Source: Betaproteobacteria bacterium (lineage in GTDB: Bacteria; Pseudomonadota; Gammaproteobacteria; Burkholderiales; Rhodocyclaceae). Taken from it: a DNA stretch of 64,000 nucleotides. The stretch lies in the NCBI GenBank assembly GCA_009777245.1, contig WRMF01000001.1:112270-176269 (forward strand), given 5' to 3'. Below the pieces are notes generated by a model. That model was not told the DNA's origin, searched no databases, and was given only the letters and a program-made list of their open reading frames with translations. Position numbers and translations under genes: made by a program. Every line of letters starts with the position of its first letter. Positions within the stretch are counted from its first letter, which is position 1. Shown piece after piece: positions 10,005 to 20,320 of the stretch.

Positions 10005-10538
10005 TTACTTCTTCTTGGTTTCCTTGAGGACAATGACTTCATCGGCATAACGCACACCTTTGCCCTTGTAGGGTTCGGGACGGCGGTACGCGCGAATATC
10101 GGCGGCCACCTGGCCTACCTGCTGCTTGTCCACGCCCTTGATTATGATTTCGGTCTGGGTAGGCGTCTCAACCTTCACTCCGGCAGGCATCTTGTGCGCC
10201 ACCGGATGCGAGAACCCAAGGGTCAGATTGAGCGCATCGCCCTGTGCCTGAGCGCGATAACCAACGCCTACCAGAATCAGCTTTTTCTCAAAGCCTTTGC
10301 TTACGCCGATTACCATGTTGTTCAGATTGGCGCGTACTGTTCCCCACAGGGCAGGGCTGTTTTCCACGCCCTCGACACGTTCGCAGCGCACAATACCGCC
10401 TTCCTGCACAATGGAAACCGCCGAATTCGCCGCCATCTTCAGGGAACCCAAAGGCCCCTTGACATTGATCTCCCGCTCATCCGCACGGACTTCAACTCCG
10501 GCGGGAAGGGAAATCGGGTTTTTACCAACTCTGGACAT
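10005..10538 (-). CDS. rplF: 50S ribosomal protein L6
   Basis: L6 sits near the sarcin-ricin loop of the large subunit. I chose the ATG at 10538 ([20 protein letters not shown]), which is the standard family start; it gives 177 residues. The C-terminal signature [20 protein letters not shown] is present. It starts 11 bp after rpsH. Confidence 0.97.
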   Translation of the reverse strand: MSRVGKNPISLPAGVEVRADEREINVKGPLGSLKMAANSAVSIVQEGGIVRCERVEGVENSPALWGTVRANLNNMVIGVSKGFEKKLILVGVGYRAQAQGDALNLTLGFSHPVAHKMPAGVKVETPTQTEIIIKGVDKQQVGQVAADIRAYRRPEPYKGKGVRYADEVIVLKETKKK

Positions 10539-10549
10539 GACCCCTCCCC

Positions 10550-10948
10550 TCAAGCGACCAAACAGAGCACTTCGCCGCCCACACGGGAAGCGCGCGCGCT
10601 GCGATCCGTCATTACGCCCCTGGGCGTCGACACAATGGCAATCCCCAGACCATTCATGACGCGGGGAATGTCATCAAAGCCCTTGTAAATCCGAAGGCCG
10701 GGTCTGGAGACCCGTTCAATGCGCTCAATCACCGGACGACCGGCGTAGTATTTGAGCACGATTTCAAGGGTCGCCTTGTTGCCCGGAAGAGTCTTGACGG
10801 CAAAATCGTCAACATAACCCTCAGCCTTCAGCACAGCGGCAATCGCTGCTTTCAGCTTGGAGGCGGGCATTGCCACAGCGGATTTTTCCGCCAACTGGGC
10901 GTTGCGGATGCGGGTCAGCATGTCCGCTATCGGATCGCTCATTGCCAT
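10550..10948 (-). CDS. rpsH: 30S ribosomal protein S8
   Basis: S8 binds the centre of 16S rRNA and in E. coli represses the spc operon by binding its mRNA. The 132 residues start [23 protein letters not shown] lies eight bases before the first ATG at 10948, so I prefer it to the second ATG six bases on. The C-terminus has [18 protein letters not shown]. It starts 18 bp after rpsN. Confidence 0.97.
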   Translation of the reverse strand: MAMSDPIADMLTRIRNAQLAEKSAVAMPASKLKAAIAAVLKAEGYVDDFAVKTLPGNKATLEIVLKYYAGRPVIERIERVSRPGLRIYKGFDDIPRVMNGLGIAIVSTPRGVMTDRSARASRVGGEVLCLVA

Positions 10949-10966
10949 ATTTCAATCCTCCCCGGC

Positions 10967-11272
10967 TTACCAACTGGCCTTGACAACCCCCGGAATCTGA
11001 CCCTCAAAGGCCAATTCCCGGATTTTGTTGCGGCACATGCCAAATTTGCGGAACACGCCACGGGGACGCCCCGTGAGCTGACAACGATTACGCAAGCGCG
11101 AGGGACTTGAATTGCGGGGAAGCTGCTGCAATTTGAGCCGCGCCTCATAACGCTCGGCATCGGAGAAAGTCGCGTCGTTAATGATCTCAAGAAGAGCGTC
11201 GCGCTTTTTCGCGTACCTGGCCACCAGGGCGCGGCGCTTGTCTTCACGGTTAATCAGGGCAAGTTTCGCCAT
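10967..11272 (-). CDS. rpsN: 30S ribosomal protein S14
   Basis: This head protein of the small subunit has 101 residues, which is the long, zinc-free form without a CxxC pair. [20 protein letters not shown] and [18 protein letters not shown] are the conserved C-terminal parts. It sits 7 bp after rplE. Confidence 0.97.
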   Translation of the reverse strand: MAKLALINREDKRRALVARYAKKRDALLEIINDATFSDAERYEARLKLQQLPRNSSPSRLRNRCQLTGRPRGVFRKFGMCRNKIRELAFEGQIPGVVKASW

Positions 11273-11279
11273 GTCAGTC

Positions 11280-11819
11280 TCAATTCTTGAAAGGAAATTT
11301 GAACGCGGCGAGCAGAGCTTTTGCCTCCTCGTCCGTTTTCGCTGTTGTAGTGATGCTGATGTTCAGTCCGCGAAGCGAGTCAATCTTGTCGTACTCGATT
11401 TCGGGAAAGATGATTTGCTCTTTCACGCCCATGTTGTAGTTGCCGCGTCCGTCGAAACCTTTGACCGCCATGCCGCGAAAGTCGCGGATACGGGGCATGG
11501 CCACGCTGATCAAACGGTCAAGAAATTCATACATGCGTACTCCGCGTAGCGTCACCATGCAGCCGATCGGGTAATTGTCCCGAATCTTGAAGCCAGCAAT
11601 GGATTTTTTCGCCTTGGTGACCACTGGCTTCTGACCGGCGATTTTCTGCATGTCGCCCACCGCGTTTTCCAGAACTTTCTTGTCTGCCGCCGCTTCGCCC
11701 ACGCCCATGTTGAGCGTCACCTTGGCAATGCGCGGCACTTCCATAACGGACTTGTAGCCAAAGCGCGTTTTCAGCGCCTCGGTAACATCCGTCCTGTATA
11801 AATCAAGCAAACGAGCCAT
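11280..11819 (-). CDS. rplE: 50S ribosomal protein L5
   Basis: L5 binds 5S rRNA and contacts P-site tRNA. It is 179 residues long. Motifs include [40 protein letters not shown] and [20 protein letters not shown], all strongly conserved. The spacing is 9 bp after rplX. Confidence 0.98.
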   Translation of the reverse strand: MARLLDLYRTDVTEALKTRFGYKSVMEVPRIAKVTLNMGVGEAAADKKVLENAVGDMQKIAGQKPVVTKAKKSIAGFKIRDNYPIGCMVTLRGVRMYEFLDRLISVAMPRIRDFRGMAVKGFDGRGNYNMGVKEQIIFPEIEYDKIDSLRGLNISITTTAKTDEEAKALLAAFKFPFKN

Positions 11820-11828
11820 GTCGTATCC

Positions 11829-12164
11829 TTACAGCTTCACCAACTCGCCGTTCGACTTGAACACGCGGGTACGTTGAAATTTCTTGCGACCGCCCTCGAC
11901 CTGCTCCACCTTGACGCGGACGCGATCAGCCTTGCCGGTGGCCGGATTGAAAATTGCCACATTGGAAATGTGGATTGGCATTTCCTTGTCGGTAATGCCG
12001 CCCGGAATGCCTTTCATGGGGTTGGGGCGGGTATGCTTTTTGACGACGTTTACGCCCTCGACCAGCAGACGCTCCGAATCAACGCGCGCGCGCACCGTGC
12101 CGCGCCGTCCCTTATCCTTGCCGGCAATTATGATCACTTCGTCGCCCTTGCAAATCTTTTCCAT
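11829..12164 (-). CDS. rplX: 50S ribosomal protein L24
   Basis: L24 starts assembly of the large subunit. It has 111 residues with a KOW motif near the N-terminus ([19 protein letters not shown]), followed by [20 protein letters not shown]. It lies 10 bp after rplN. Confidence 0.97.
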   Translation of the reverse strand: MEKICKGDEVIIIAGKDKGRRGTVRARVDSERLLVEGVNVVKKHTRPNPMKGIPGGITDKEMPIHISNVAIFNPATGKADRVRVKVEQVEGGRKKFQRTRVFKSNGELVKL

Positions 12165-12174
12165 CGGGAACTCC

Positions 12175-12543
12175 TTACAGCACTTCCGGCGCGAGCGACA
12201 CGATCTTCATGTAACGCTCGGTACGCAACTCGCGCGTCACCGGCCCGAAGATACGAGTGCCGATCGGCTCCAACTTGTTATTCAAGAGCACTGCGGCGTT
12301 GCCGTCGAACTTCACCAGCGAGCCGTCGGGACGACGCACGCCCTTGGCAGTACGCACCACGACCGCGTTGTAGACATCGCCTTTTTTGACGCGACCGCGC
12401 GGGGCGGCGTCCTTGACGCTCACCTTGATGACATCGCCGATACCGGCATAGCGGCGCTTGGAGCCGCCCAGCACCTTGATACACATTACCGAACGCGCGC
12501 CGGTGTTATCGGCCACGTTCAGAACCGTTTGCATCTGAATCAT
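12175..12543 (-). CDS. rplN: 50S ribosomal protein L14
   Basis: L14 lies at the subunit interface. The 122 residues begin [20 protein letters not shown] and include [20 protein letters not shown]. It is the first gene of this operon: no rpsQ, rpmC or rplP lies upstream, and a strong promoter (12643-12671) drives it. The S10 operon, usually contiguous here, must lie elsewhere in the genome. Confidence 0.98.
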   Translation of the reverse strand: MIQMQTVLNVADNTGARSVMCIKVLGGSKRRYAGIGDVIKVSVKDAAPRGRVKKGDVYNAVVVRTAKGVRRPDGSLVKFDGNAAVLLNNKLEPIGTRIFGPVTRELRTERYMKIVSLAPEVL

Positions 12544-12642
12544 GTAAAAAACTCCAACTTATTCCGCTTGAACGGACAGTCTTGGAACCCGTAAAGGGAG
12601 AAAAATCTGTATCCGTACCCGAAAGAGCACGAAAGAGGCGGA

Positions 12643-12671
12643 ATTATCCATAGTTGTCCAAAGCCTGTCAA
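12643..12671 (-). promoter_or_regulatory. Sigma-70-type promoter of the spc-alpha operon
   Basis: On the minus strand TTGACA (12666-12671) and GATAAT (12643-12648) are separated by exactly 17 bp. The -35 is perfect and the -10 matches at five of six positions. The implied leader to rplN is about 90 nt. Confidence 0.82.
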
Positions 12672-12700
12672 CAGGATTTTTCTTTATTTTCAATTTTTAC

Positions 12701-12728
12701 TTGCATTTGGAGCAGGCTATGCCATAAT
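12701..12728 (+). promoter_or_regulatory. Probable promoter of the receiver/GGDEF-like gene
   Basis: TTGCAT (12701-12706) and CATAAT (12723-12728) with a 16-bp spacer lie 43 bp before the ATG at 12772, divergent from the ribosomal promoter. Confidence 0.5.
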
Positions 12729-12771
12729 CAACGGATAATTCTGTCGCTTTTTCTGGAACAGGTAATCGAAT

Positions 12772-13722
12772 ATGGGAAACATTCTTTTGGCGCACGAATC
12801 CAAGACCGTGCGCGCAACCTTGAAAACCTACCTCAAACCGTCGCACAAGGTGTTGGAAGCGTCAGACAGCGATGCTGCCTGGCACTTGCTGGTTCTTCGC
12901 AACGACTTGAACGCAGTCGTTGCAGGGCCTGATCTGGGCATGTCGACCGGCATGTCCCTGTTGGAGCGCGTGCGCAAAAACGCATTGTTGCGCCTGAAGA
13001 ACATGCCCTTTTACTTCATCGGCTCGGAGACGCGAATCGCGGAACTGATCAAGGACGCCAAAAGAGCCGGAGCAAACGGTTTTCTGCATACCGGCATGAA
13101 AAGCCAGGAAGTGCTGGACATTCTGAATCCCGCAATCGGCGATCCAACGGAATCAGCCTCTGAAGATGCTCCCGAGCCGGAAGCCATAGCGAAGTCTTCC
13201 GAGCCGAAAGAGGCTCCTGAGCCTAAAAAGACCGCCGGCAAACGCGCCATCAAAACCGGCCTGATCGAAAGCGCGCCAATGTCGCCCAAGCTCTTTGAGG
13301 AGGCGGTTTTGCGCCAGTATTCCGTGCCGGGGCAACGAGGCGCGATTCTCTGTTGCGCGATCGCAAATTATCACGATATGGTCAAAAATCTTGGCGAGGA
13401 CACCGCTACCCGCATTGTCTCAAAACTGACCAAACTGGCGCAGACCAGAATCGGCAGCAGCGACATCATCAGCATCTACGCTCCCGGCGTATTTGCCATC
13501 TCTACGCTTGGCGGAACGCTCTTGGCCTGCGATAAATTCGCAACCCAGCTTAAAAAGAATCTGGCTGCCGCCAAAATCGCGGTACAAGGAAAGCCTTTGT
13601 CCATTTCGATTATCTCGGCCTTTGCCGCCATTCCGGAGGATGGCGATCTTTCCGGCAAGGAGATACTCGAACTGGCAAAATACCGGCTTGTGAAGACCTT
13701 GCATGAGGCGAAAAAACGCTGA
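12772..13722 (+). CDS. Degenerate receiver domain plus degenerate GGDEF-like domain protein
   Basis: Residues 1-125 resemble a response-regulator receiver, but the segment usually holding the phosphorylated aspartate reads NAVVAGPDLGMSTGMSLL, where glycine seems to replace it. A Pro/Glu/Lys/Ala-rich linker covers roughly 130-170. Residues 180-316 resemble a nucleotide-cyclase (GGDEF) fold: GAILCCAIANYHDMVKNLGE, then IISIYAPGVFAISTLGG, where the GGDEF signature should be but is not. Neither phosphorylation nor cyclic-di-GMP synthesis is therefore expected. It may be a scaffold or a c-di-GMP-independent regulator; the name is an inference from fold pattern. It is divergent from rplN and converges on metH. 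Confidence 0.72.
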   Translation: MGNILLAHESKTVRATLKTYLKPSHKVLEASDSDAAWHLLVLRNDLNAVVAGPDLGMSTGMSLLERVRKNALLRLKNMPFYFIGSETRIAELIKDAKRAGANGFLHTGMKSQEVLDILNPAIGDPTESASEDAPEPEAIAKSSEPKEAPEPKKTAGKRAIKTGLIESAPMSPKLFEEAVLRQYSVPGQRGAILCCAIANYHDMVKNLGEDTATRIVSKLTKLAQTRIGSSDIISIYAPGVFAISTLGGTLLACDKFATQLKKNLAAAKIAVQGKPLSISIISAFAAIPEDGDLSGKEILELAKYRLVKTLHEAKKR

Positions 13723-13775
13723 CGGCGTCCGAAAAAACCTGCTCGTTCGGCATCCGCGAAAGTAACGCCGCCAGG

Positions 13776-16700
13776 TCAGCCTGATCCTCGCAACAGACTT
13801 GTCAGCCACTTTTTCGCTTCTTCCTCAGAAATACGGTTGCGAGCCGCCCAGTCGCTCAACTGATCCTGGCCGATTTCAGGAATGGCAAAGTAACGGGATT
13901 CAGGATGAGCAAAATAAAACCCCGCGACGGAAGCGGCAGGAGTCATGGCGCAGGATTCCGTCAAGCCCGTGCCGATTCGCTTTTCCGCTTCCAGCATACG
14001 AAAAATCTCACGCTTGCCAAGATGGTCGGGACAGGCAGGATAACCCGGCGCGGGGCGGATGCCGACATACTCTTCCTTTATCAGCCCCTCGCCATCCAGA
14101 TTTTCATCCTCTGCATAACCCCAGAAATGCGTTCGCACCGCCCGATGCAACCATTCGGCGGCGGCTTCCGCCAGACGATCCGCCAGCGCCTTCAGCAGAA
14201 TAACGCTGTAATCATCATTTGCCGCCGCAAAAACAGCGAGTTGCCGTTCAATCCCCAGTCCGGCGGTAAGGGCGAACATGCCCGCCCAATCGTCCTTTTC
14301 CGCGACAAAATCGGCAAGCGCCAGATTCCGGCGACTCGAAGGCTGTTTGTGCTGCTGGCGAAGCCCGATAATCCGCCCTCGCTCTTCTGTCCTGTCGTCC
14401 TGGTAGAACACGATGTCGTCCCCGACCCTTCCGGCAGGCCAAAGCGCGAATACCCCCTTTGCTTCAAGCCATTGTCCGCGAATCAGGGCATCCAGCATGG
14501 CCTTCGCGTCGGCATAAAGCTGGCGCGCCGCCTCTCCCGCAGTCCGGCTCTCCAGAATTGCCGGAAAACGCCCGCGTAAATCCCAACTCTGAAAGAATGG
14601 CGTCCAGTCAATAAGCTCGGCAATCCCGGCAAGATCAAATCTGATTTCATGAAGACCCGGCAGTTTCGGCGCGGGCGAGGCTCTATCCGGCGCAAAAGCA
14701 TTGGCGCGCGCCGCCTGTAGCGGAATCAGGCTGACGCTCTTCCTGCCTGCGTGTTCCTCGCGCAAGGCCTGATACTCATCCTTGATTTCCCGCGCATAGT
14801 CCGCCTTTTCCGCTGATAACAGACATGCGACAACGCCCGCCGCGCGAGATGCGTCGGGGACATACACCGTCAAACCATTTTCATAACGGGGCGCGATTTT
14901 GAGCGCGGTATGCATACGGCTCGTCGTCGCCCCGCCGATCAAAAGCGGCTGGTCAAAGCCTTGCCGCTCCATCTCGCTCGCCACCTGACTCATTTCTTCC
15001 AGCGACGGCGTAATCAACCCTGAAAGCCCGATGATCGCCGCGCCATGTTTTTTTGCCTCACCGAGAATTTTATCGCAGGGAACCATCACCCCCAGATCAA
15101 TGACCTCGTAGCCATTGCAACCTAACACGACACTGACGATGTTTTTGCCGATGTCGTGCACATCGCCCTTCACGGTGGCAAGCACGATTTTGCCCTTGCT
15201 GCTCACGCCGGTTCTGGCTTTTTCCGCCTCAATATAGGGAATAAGGAAAGCTACCGCCTGCCGCATCACTCGGGCGGATTTGACCACCTGCGGCAGAAAC
15301 ATTTGCCCCTTGCCGAACAGATCGCCTACCGCGTTCATCCCGCGCATCAAAGGGCCTTCGATGACCGCTATCGGCGGCCTGCCTTCCGCTTCCATCTCAA
15401 GCCGGATAGCCGCAACATCTTCGCCAAGAAAATCATTGATGCCGTGAATCAGCGCGTATTCCAGCCGTTCTGCCAATGGTTTTTTACGCCAGAGACGCTC
15501 CTTTTCCGCAGGGTGCGACGCGGCCTGATCCGACTTCATCCGCAAGGCAAAGGCAACCAATGCCTCGCCCGCGCCAGAATGGCGATTCAACACCACATCC
15601 TCGACCTTTTCCCTCAACTCCGGCTCCAGCGTGTCATACACGCCGAGCATTCCGGCGTTTATGATGCCCATCGTTAATCCTGCTTGCGCCGCGTGATAGA
15701 GAAAAACGGTATGAATTGCCTCGCGCACAGCATCATTGCCGCGAAAGGAAAAAGAGACATTGGAAACCCCGCCGGAAATTTTGGCGTCAGGAAGATTGGC
15801 GCGAATCCAGCGAACAGCCTCAATAAAATCCGCCGCGTAACGATCATGCTCTTTAATGCCAGTGGCAATCGCAAAAACATTAGGATCAAAAATAATGTCT
15901 TCTGCCGGAAATCCGTTTCCCGTCAATAAATCATAGGCGCGTCGGCAAATGGCGATCTTGCGCTCGCAAGTGTCAGCCTGGCCTGCTTCGTCAAAGGCCA
16001 TGACAATGACCGCCGCGCCGTAGCGTCGCGCAAGGTTCGCCTGGGCAAGAAATTCCGCCTCGCCGCCTTTCAATGAGATGGAATTGACGATCCCCTTGCC
16101 TTGCAGGCATTGCAGCCCAGCTTCCAGAACTTCCCAACGGGAAGAATCCACCATTACCGGCACACGCGCAATATCCGACTCGGAAGCGATGAGATTCAGG
16201 AATTTTTGCATCGCGGCGACTGAATCCAGCATGGCCTCGTCCATGTTGACATCAATGATTTGCGCCCCATTTTCCACCTGCTGACGGGCGACCGACAACG
16301 CTTCATCATAGCGTTCGTCCAGAATCATCCGGGCAAAGGCGCGTGAGCCGGTCACATTGGTGCGCTCACCGACATTGATAAAGCGGCTGTCGTCCCTGAT
16401 ATTGAAAGCCTCCAGTCCGGCAAGGCGAAGAGCGGGCGTCAAGACCTGAGTTTTACGCGGCGGAATGCCCGCGATTGCTTCGGCAACCGCCCGGATATGT
16501 TCCGGCGTGGTTCCGCAGCAACCGCCAACGATATTGATAAGTCCCACCCGCGCCCATTCCTCTAATTCTTCCGCCAGCATTTCCGGTGTTTCGTCGTAAC
16601 CGCCCAGGGTATTGGGCAAACCGGCATTCGGATGCGCGGAAACAAAACAATCGCAAAGTTTTGCCAGCGTCTTGATATGGGGGCGCATGTCCTTTGCGCC

Positions 16701-17447
16701 CAGCGCGCAATTGAAGCCAAAGGAGATCGGGCGGATATGGCGCAGGGAATTCCAGAAAGCCTCCGGCGTTTGCGCGGAAAGGGTGCGCCCCGCAGCATCT
16801 GTGATCGTGCCGGAAATCATCACCGGCCAGCGCCGTCCGGCGCGGGCGAAAAACTCCTCCAGCGCGAACAGCGCGGCTTTGGCGTTCAAGGTATCGAACA
16901 CCGTTTCCACCAGCAGCAAATCCGCGCCGCCTGCCAGTAAACCCGCCGCAGCGTCAAGATAGCAGGCGGTCAGTTCCTGAAAGGTGACATTGCGAGCGGA
17001 AGGGTCGTCCATGTCCTGGGAAAAGGATGCCGAACGCCCGGTCGGCCCCAACACCCCCGCGACAAAACGGGGCTTTTCCGGCGTGGATGCCTCGTCACAC
17101 GCCTCGCGCGCCAGTTTCGCCCCTGCGAAATTCAGTTCATGGGCAAGGTCAGGCAGGGCATAGTCCGTCTGGGAGATCGCCGTGGAGTTGAAAGTGTTGG
17201 TTTCCACAATATCCGCGCCCGCCGCCAGATATTGCCGGTGAATATCCCGGATGATCTCAGGGTGGGTCAGGGAAAGAATGTCGTGATTCCCTTTCAGATC
17301 ATGCGAATGCGCGCAAAACCGCTCCCCCCGATAATCAGCCTCGGCAAGGCCATGACGCTGGATCATGGTTCCCATCGCGCCATCCAGGAGCAAAACGCGC
17401 TGGCGCAAGAGTCCGGTCAAAAATTCGGTATGGTCTGGAGCGAACAT
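13776..17447 (-). CDS. metH: Methionine synthase, cobalamin-dependent
   Basis: MetH transfers the methyl group of 5-methyltetrahydrofolate to homocysteine through cobalamin. The length, 1223 residues, is complete (E. coli 1227). The homocysteine domain comes first, with zinc cysteines in [15 protein letters not shown] near residue 315. The pterin domain has [20 protein letters not shown]. The cobalamin domain carries the DxHxxG motif in [17 protein letters not shown] around residue 755. The C-terminal activation domain has the SAM-binding [14 protein letters not shown]. It stands alone, transcribed towards the receiver/GGDEF-like gene. I saw no clear riboswitch in the leader. Confidence 0.98.
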   Translation of the reverse strand: MFAPDHTEFLTGLLRQRVLLLDGAMGTMIQRHGLAEADYRGERFCAHSHDLKGNHDILSLTHPEIIRDIHRQYLAAGADIVETNTFNSTAISQTDYALPDLAHELNFAGAKLAREACDEASTPEKPRFVAGVLGPTGRSASFSQDMDDPSARNVTFQELTACYLDAAAGLLAGGADLLLVETVFDTLNAKAALFALEEFFARAGRRWPVMISGTITDAAGRTLSAQTPEAFWNSLRHIRPISFGFNCALGAKDMRPHIKTLAKLCDCFVSAHPNAGLPNTLGGYDETPEMLAEELEEWARVGLINIVGGCCGTTPEHIRAVAEAIAGIPPRKTQVLTPALRLAGLEAFNIRDDSRFINVGERTNVTGSRAFARMILDERYDEALSVARQQVENGAQIIDVNMDEAMLDSVAAMQKFLNLIASESDIARVPVMVDSSRWEVLEAGLQCLQGKGIVNSISLKGGEAEFLAQANLARRYGAAVIVMAFDEAGQADTCERKIAICRRAYDLLTGNGFPAEDIIFDPNVFAIATGIKEHDRYAADFIEAVRWIRANLPDAKISGGVSNVSFSFRGNDAVREAIHTVFLYHAAQAGLTMGIINAGMLGVYDTLEPELREKVEDVVLNRHSGAGEALVAFALRMKSDQAASHPAEKERLWRKKPLAERLEYALIHGINDFLGEDVAAIRLEMEAEGRPPIAVIEGPLMRGMNAVGDLFGKGQMFLPQVVKSARVMRQAVAFLIPYIEAEKARTGVSSKGKIVLATVKGDVHDIGKNIVSVVLGCNGYEVIDLGVMVPCDKILGEAKKHGAAIIGLSGLITPSLEEMSQVASEMERQGFDQPLLIGGATTSRMHTALKIAPRYENGLTVYVPDASRAAGVVACLLSAEKADYAREIKDEYQALREEHAGRKSVSLIPLQAARANAFAPDRASPAPKLPGLHEIRFDLAGIAELIDWTPFFQSWDLRGRFPAILESRTAGEAARQLYADAKAMLDALIRGQWLEAKGVFALWPAGRVGDDIVFYQDDRTEERGRIIGLRQQHKQPSSRRNLALADFVAEKDDWAGMFALTAGLGIERQLAVFAAANDDYSVILLKALADRLAEAAAEWLHRAVRTHFWGYAEDENLDGEGLIKEEYVGIRPAPGYPACPDHLGKREIFRMLEAEKRIGTGLTESCAMTPAASVAGFYFAHPESRYFAIPEIGQDQLSDWAARNRISEEEAKKWLTSLLRGSG

Positions 17448-17585
17448 GAAAACCCGTAAAAAGACAAAAGCAAGGCAGTTTACCCGATGATACGCTTATC
17501 GGGCGCTTATCATTGCTCCAACGTAAAAGGTAATCGGACAGCTAGAAGCAAGACTGGCCGAGCGAGCAATGCCTGTGTGAGTACC

Positions 17586-18047
17586 TCACAACCACCGCCG
17601 CACACGTGCTTGATACTCTGTGTACGTGCTGCCAAACTTGGCGCGGAGCGATTTTTCCTCTGGTTGAATCTGGAAGCGATTGATATACATGATGAAGGCT
17701 GGCAAGCCGACAAAGGCGCTCATTTCCCCGAAGGCTAAGAAGCAACCAAGCAAGGCGAACAGTAAGCCTAAGTACATAGGGTTTCTGGTGAAGCGGTAAA
17801 TGCCCGTCGTAACGACCGACGAGGCCCGTTCAGGATGAAGTGGGTTGACCGTGGTTTTTGCTCGCCGAAACTCACATATTCCCAAGATACTTATTACGCC
17901 ACCGACCGATGCGAAGAGCAGGCCAACAAGTAGCGGTGATGGAAACTCAAATCTCCAGAACGGCCACCAGCGTGCCAAGGCCCACATAATTGCGGCGCTG
18001 AACATAGTTACGACCGGCGGAGGAATTCGGTTTTCAAGTACGCGCAT
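17586..18047 (-). CDS. Isoprenylcysteine carboxyl methyltransferase-like membrane protein
   Basis: This 153-residue protein has about four membrane segments. The C-terminal half carries the pattern of the ICMT/PEMT membrane methyltransferase families: TTGIYRFTRNPMYLGLLFAL and EEKSLRAKFGSTYTEYQARV. In these families the region binds S-adenosylmethionine. The substrate is unknown; many bacterial members are unstudied. It lies between metH and a repeat-containing spacer and appears to be a single gene. Confidence 0.82.
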   Translation of the reverse strand: MRVLENRIPPPVVTMFSAAIMWALARWWPFWRFEFPSPLLVGLLFASVGGVISILGICEFRRAKTTVNPLHPERASSVVTTGIYRFTRNPMYLGLLFALLGCFLAFGEMSAFVGLPAFIMYINRFQIQPEEKSLRAKFGSTYTEYQARVRRWL

Positions 18048-18066
18048 ACGTCGCTTTGTAAGGCCG

Positions 18067-18210
18067 GGAGCGGTTTCGGCTCAGGGAGGTATATTTTACC
18101 CGGCCTGTCTTGCAGGCGGCAATTGAGGTCGAGGGAGAGGTCTGACCATGCCGTGATTGCTTCCAACCTGTAGAAAAAGTGTACGACGCGCTTAAATCAA
18201 AACCGCTCCA
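18067..18210. repeat. Short dispersed element with AGAGCGGTTTT-type inverted ends
   Basis: The left end GGAGCGGTTT (18067-18076) is mirrored by AAACCGCTCC at the right end (to 18210). It is about 145 bp long and similar in design to copies at 55163 and 58146. The right end reaches into the last codons of the thioredoxin-like gene at 18197, so that gene's C-terminus may come from the element. Confidence 0.5.
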
Positions 18211-18433
18211 ACGCCGCCCTGAGTTTGGCTTCGTCCAGAAAATAGTGGCAGATTTCCTCGCCGTCCAGGAGCAGCACCGGCACCAGTTCGTCATAGCGTT
18301 CCAGCGCCGGATCGCTGTCCGCGTCAAGCGTTTTCAGGCTTATGCCATATTCAGCCAGAAACGGGCGCAGGGCGGTCTCCATGTCGTCGCAAAGATGACA
18401 CCAGGCGCGCCCAATCAAAACCAACTCAGTCAC
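18197..18433 (-). CDS. Glutaredoxin/thioredoxin-like small protein (DUF836 type)
   Basis: This 78-residue protein has a redox motif CHLC close to its start (VLIGRAWCHLCDDME) and the cis-proline region ELVPVLLLDGEEI, both typical of the glutaredoxin-like DUF836 family. The start overlaps the end of degQ by 8 bp. A similar small protein follows mucD in many betaproteobacteria (established gene order), supporting a role in envelope or redox maintenance. The precise role is unknown. Confidence 0.85.
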   Translation of the reverse strand: MTELVLIGRAWCHLCDDMETALRPFLAEYGISLKTLDADSDPALERYDELVPVLLLDGEEICHYFLDEAKLRAALERF

Positions 18434-19856
18434 CGATGCCCTTGACCGTTACAAATATCTGCTGCTCGCCCCGCCGGATAAGCAGCGTCACATTGGCGTT
18501 CTTGCCCAGGGGAGCCAATAGCCTGTTGATCTGCTCGACGCTTTTCGCTTCATGGCTTACGCCATTTTGCACCACGGCCAGAATGATGTCGCCCACGCGC
18601 AGGTCGGCACGGGCGACATTGCTGCGAATTTCCTCAATGACAAGTCCGCTTGCGATCCCCAGTTGCCGCCGCTGTTCGGCTGAAAGCTCGCTTACCGAAA
18701 GACCGAGCCTTGGCGTTTCCCGCTCCGCTCGCGGAGCGCGACCGCCGCCACGCGCAACCGGGATTCTGTCTTCCTGCATTTCGCCGACTGTAAGCAAAAC
18801 CTCGCGGCTTACTCCTTTGCGCCAGATAGACGCCTTGACCTTGCTGCCCGGTTTGGTGGCGGCAATAATGCGCGGCAATTCGTCGGAACGATTGATAATC
18901 TTGTTGTCGAATTGCAGGATTACATCTCCGGCTTCAATACCGGCTTCCGCCGCCGGGCCGCCTTTTTCCACCGAATTGACGATAGCTCCAGTCGGCTTTT
19001 CCAGACCGAATGATTCAGCCAATTCACGGGTAACTTCCTGAATTACCACTCCTATTCGTCCCCGGCTGACCCGACCGGAAGCGCGTAATTGCGTCTGCAC
19101 TTCCATTGCCACGTCAATCGGAATGGCGAAGGAAAGCCCCATATAGCCGCCGCTACGGCTGTAAATCTGGGAGTTTATGCCAACCACTTCGCCACTCATA
19201 TTGAAGAGCGGGCCGCCGGAATTGCCGGGATTGACCGGCACATCCGTCTGGATGAAGGGAACGTAGTTTTCCTGCGGCAAGGCGCGCCCCTTTGCGGAAA
19301 CAATGCCTGCCGTGACCGAATTTTCAAAGCCGAACGGCGAGCCGATAGCGACAACCCATTCCCCAACCCGCAATTTGTCCGAGCTTCCGAGCTTCGCAAC
19401 CGGCAGGCCGGAAGCGTCAATTTTAAGCAAGGCCACATCTGTGCGCCGATCTGATCCTACAACATTGGCGCGAAATTCCCGCCGGTCATTCAAGCGCACC
19501 GTGACCGTGTCCGCGCCGTCAATCACATGCGCGTTGGTAAGGATGTAACCGTCGGAACTGATAAGGAAGCCGGAACCCAGGGAACGGCTTTCCGACTCGC
19601 CGCCCGGCATACCGGGCATATCGCGCGGGAAAAAGCGACGGAACAATTCGCCCATCGGGTCGTTTTCACTGAAAGGGAAGGCTTGAAAACCATGACGCCT
19701 CACAATCTGGGTAGTGCTGATGTTGACTACCACCTGCCCCTCGCGCTCGGCAAGGTCGGCAAAATCGGGAAGAGAACGCGATGCCTCCGCCAATGCCGTC
19801 GCGCAAAGCAAAAGACCGGCAAAAAAGGAAAAAAACGATTTCATGTCCAATCGCAT
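18426..19856 (-). CDS. degQ: Periplasmic serine protease/chaperone DegQ (MucD)
   Basis: This HtrA-family protease degrades or refolds damaged envelope proteins. It has 476 residues with a signal peptide in the first 25. The triad is visible: His in ILTNAHVIDGAD, Asp in RRTDVALLKID and Ser in NPGNSGGPLF. Two PDZ domains follow (for example GPAAEAGIEAGDVILQ; then NVARADLRVGDIILAV). GGAG lies seven bases before the ATG at 19856. The gene overlaps rseC by 16 bp, an arrangement seen in sigma-E clusters (rpoE-rseA-rseB-mucD), but rpoE, rseA and rseB are absent here. Confidence 0.95.
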   Translation of the reverse strand: MRLDMKSFFSFFAGLLLCATALAEASRSLPDFADLAEREGQVVVNISTTQIVRRHGFQAFPFSENDPMGELFRRFFPRDMPGMPGGESESRSLGSGFLISSDGYILTNAHVIDGADTVTVRLNDRREFRANVVGSDRRTDVALLKIDASGLPVAKLGSSDKLRVGEWVVAIGSPFGFENSVTAGIVSAKGRALPQENYVPFIQTDVPVNPGNSGGPLFNMSGEVVGINSQIYSRSGGYMGLSFAIPIDVAMEVQTQLRASGRVSRGRIGVVIQEVTRELAESFGLEKPTGAIVNSVEKGGPAAEAGIEAGDVILQFDNKIINRSDELPRIIAATKPGSKVKASIWRKGVSREVLLTVGEMQEDRIPVARGGGRAPRAERETPRLGLSVSELSAEQRRQLGIASGLVIEEIRSNVARADLRVGDIILAVVQNGVSHEAKSVEQINRLLAPLGKNANVTLLIRRGEQQIFVTVKGIGD

Positions 19857-20320
19857 GACTTGTCTCCAGAACGAACGACGATTTTTTCAATTTTAGGTTC
19901 AAATGCCGGATTTGCAAGATAGCGCGCCCAAAGTTTCGGCATGAGCCAGAGCGCCGCGCCAAAGGCAAGCGCCCCGCCCGCCAGCGCGCCCGCGTCATTC
20001 GCCAGGAATTTTCCCGCCAATGCGCCGAGCAGCAATGCCGCCAGCGGCCAGAGATAAGCCAGAACACTTTGCCTGAACAGGATGCCTGTGGGAAGGATGA
20101 TAATGACTTCATCCCCCGGTTTTGCAAGCGCCGGATTTTTGACCGGAAAACGCCGTACAGAGGCAAACATCCGGGTCAAATTCGCCTTGCCGCACCCTCC
20201 GGCCTCATGGCAACGTCCGCATGAACTCCCGACAGCCTCTACCAACGCCCGCCCGTCCTCCGTCAGCGCCACAACCCGAGCCGCCTGTTCGATTCCTGCT
20301 TCTGGACAGTTTTCTGTCAT
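19841..20320 (-). CDS. rseC: RseC/MucC-type envelope stress and SoxR-reducing protein
   Basis: The 159-residue protein has an N-terminal cysteine cluster (CGRCHEAGGCG) and two membrane segments (SVLAYLWPLAALLLGALAG; ALAGGALAFGAALWLM), which is the layout of RseC/MucC. In E. coli RseC modulates sigma-E and is linked to the Rsx system that reduces SoxR. It overlaps coaX by 4 bp and degQ by 16 bp, so translation of the three is probably coupled. Confidence 0.88.
   Translation of the reverse strand: MTENCPEAGIEQAARVVALTEDGRALVEAVGSSCGRCHEAGGCGKANLTRMFASVRRFPVKNPALAKPGDEVIIILPTGILFRQSVLAYLWPLAALLLGALAGKFLANDAGALAGGALAFGAALWLMPKLWARYLANPAFEPKIEKIVVRSGDKSCDWT

Noticed and set aside
17448..17530. 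Possible SAH or cobalamin riboswitch before metH
   Set aside because: The leader is short and shows only a small CCCGAT/ATCGGG stem; none of the conserved riboswitch cores is visible.
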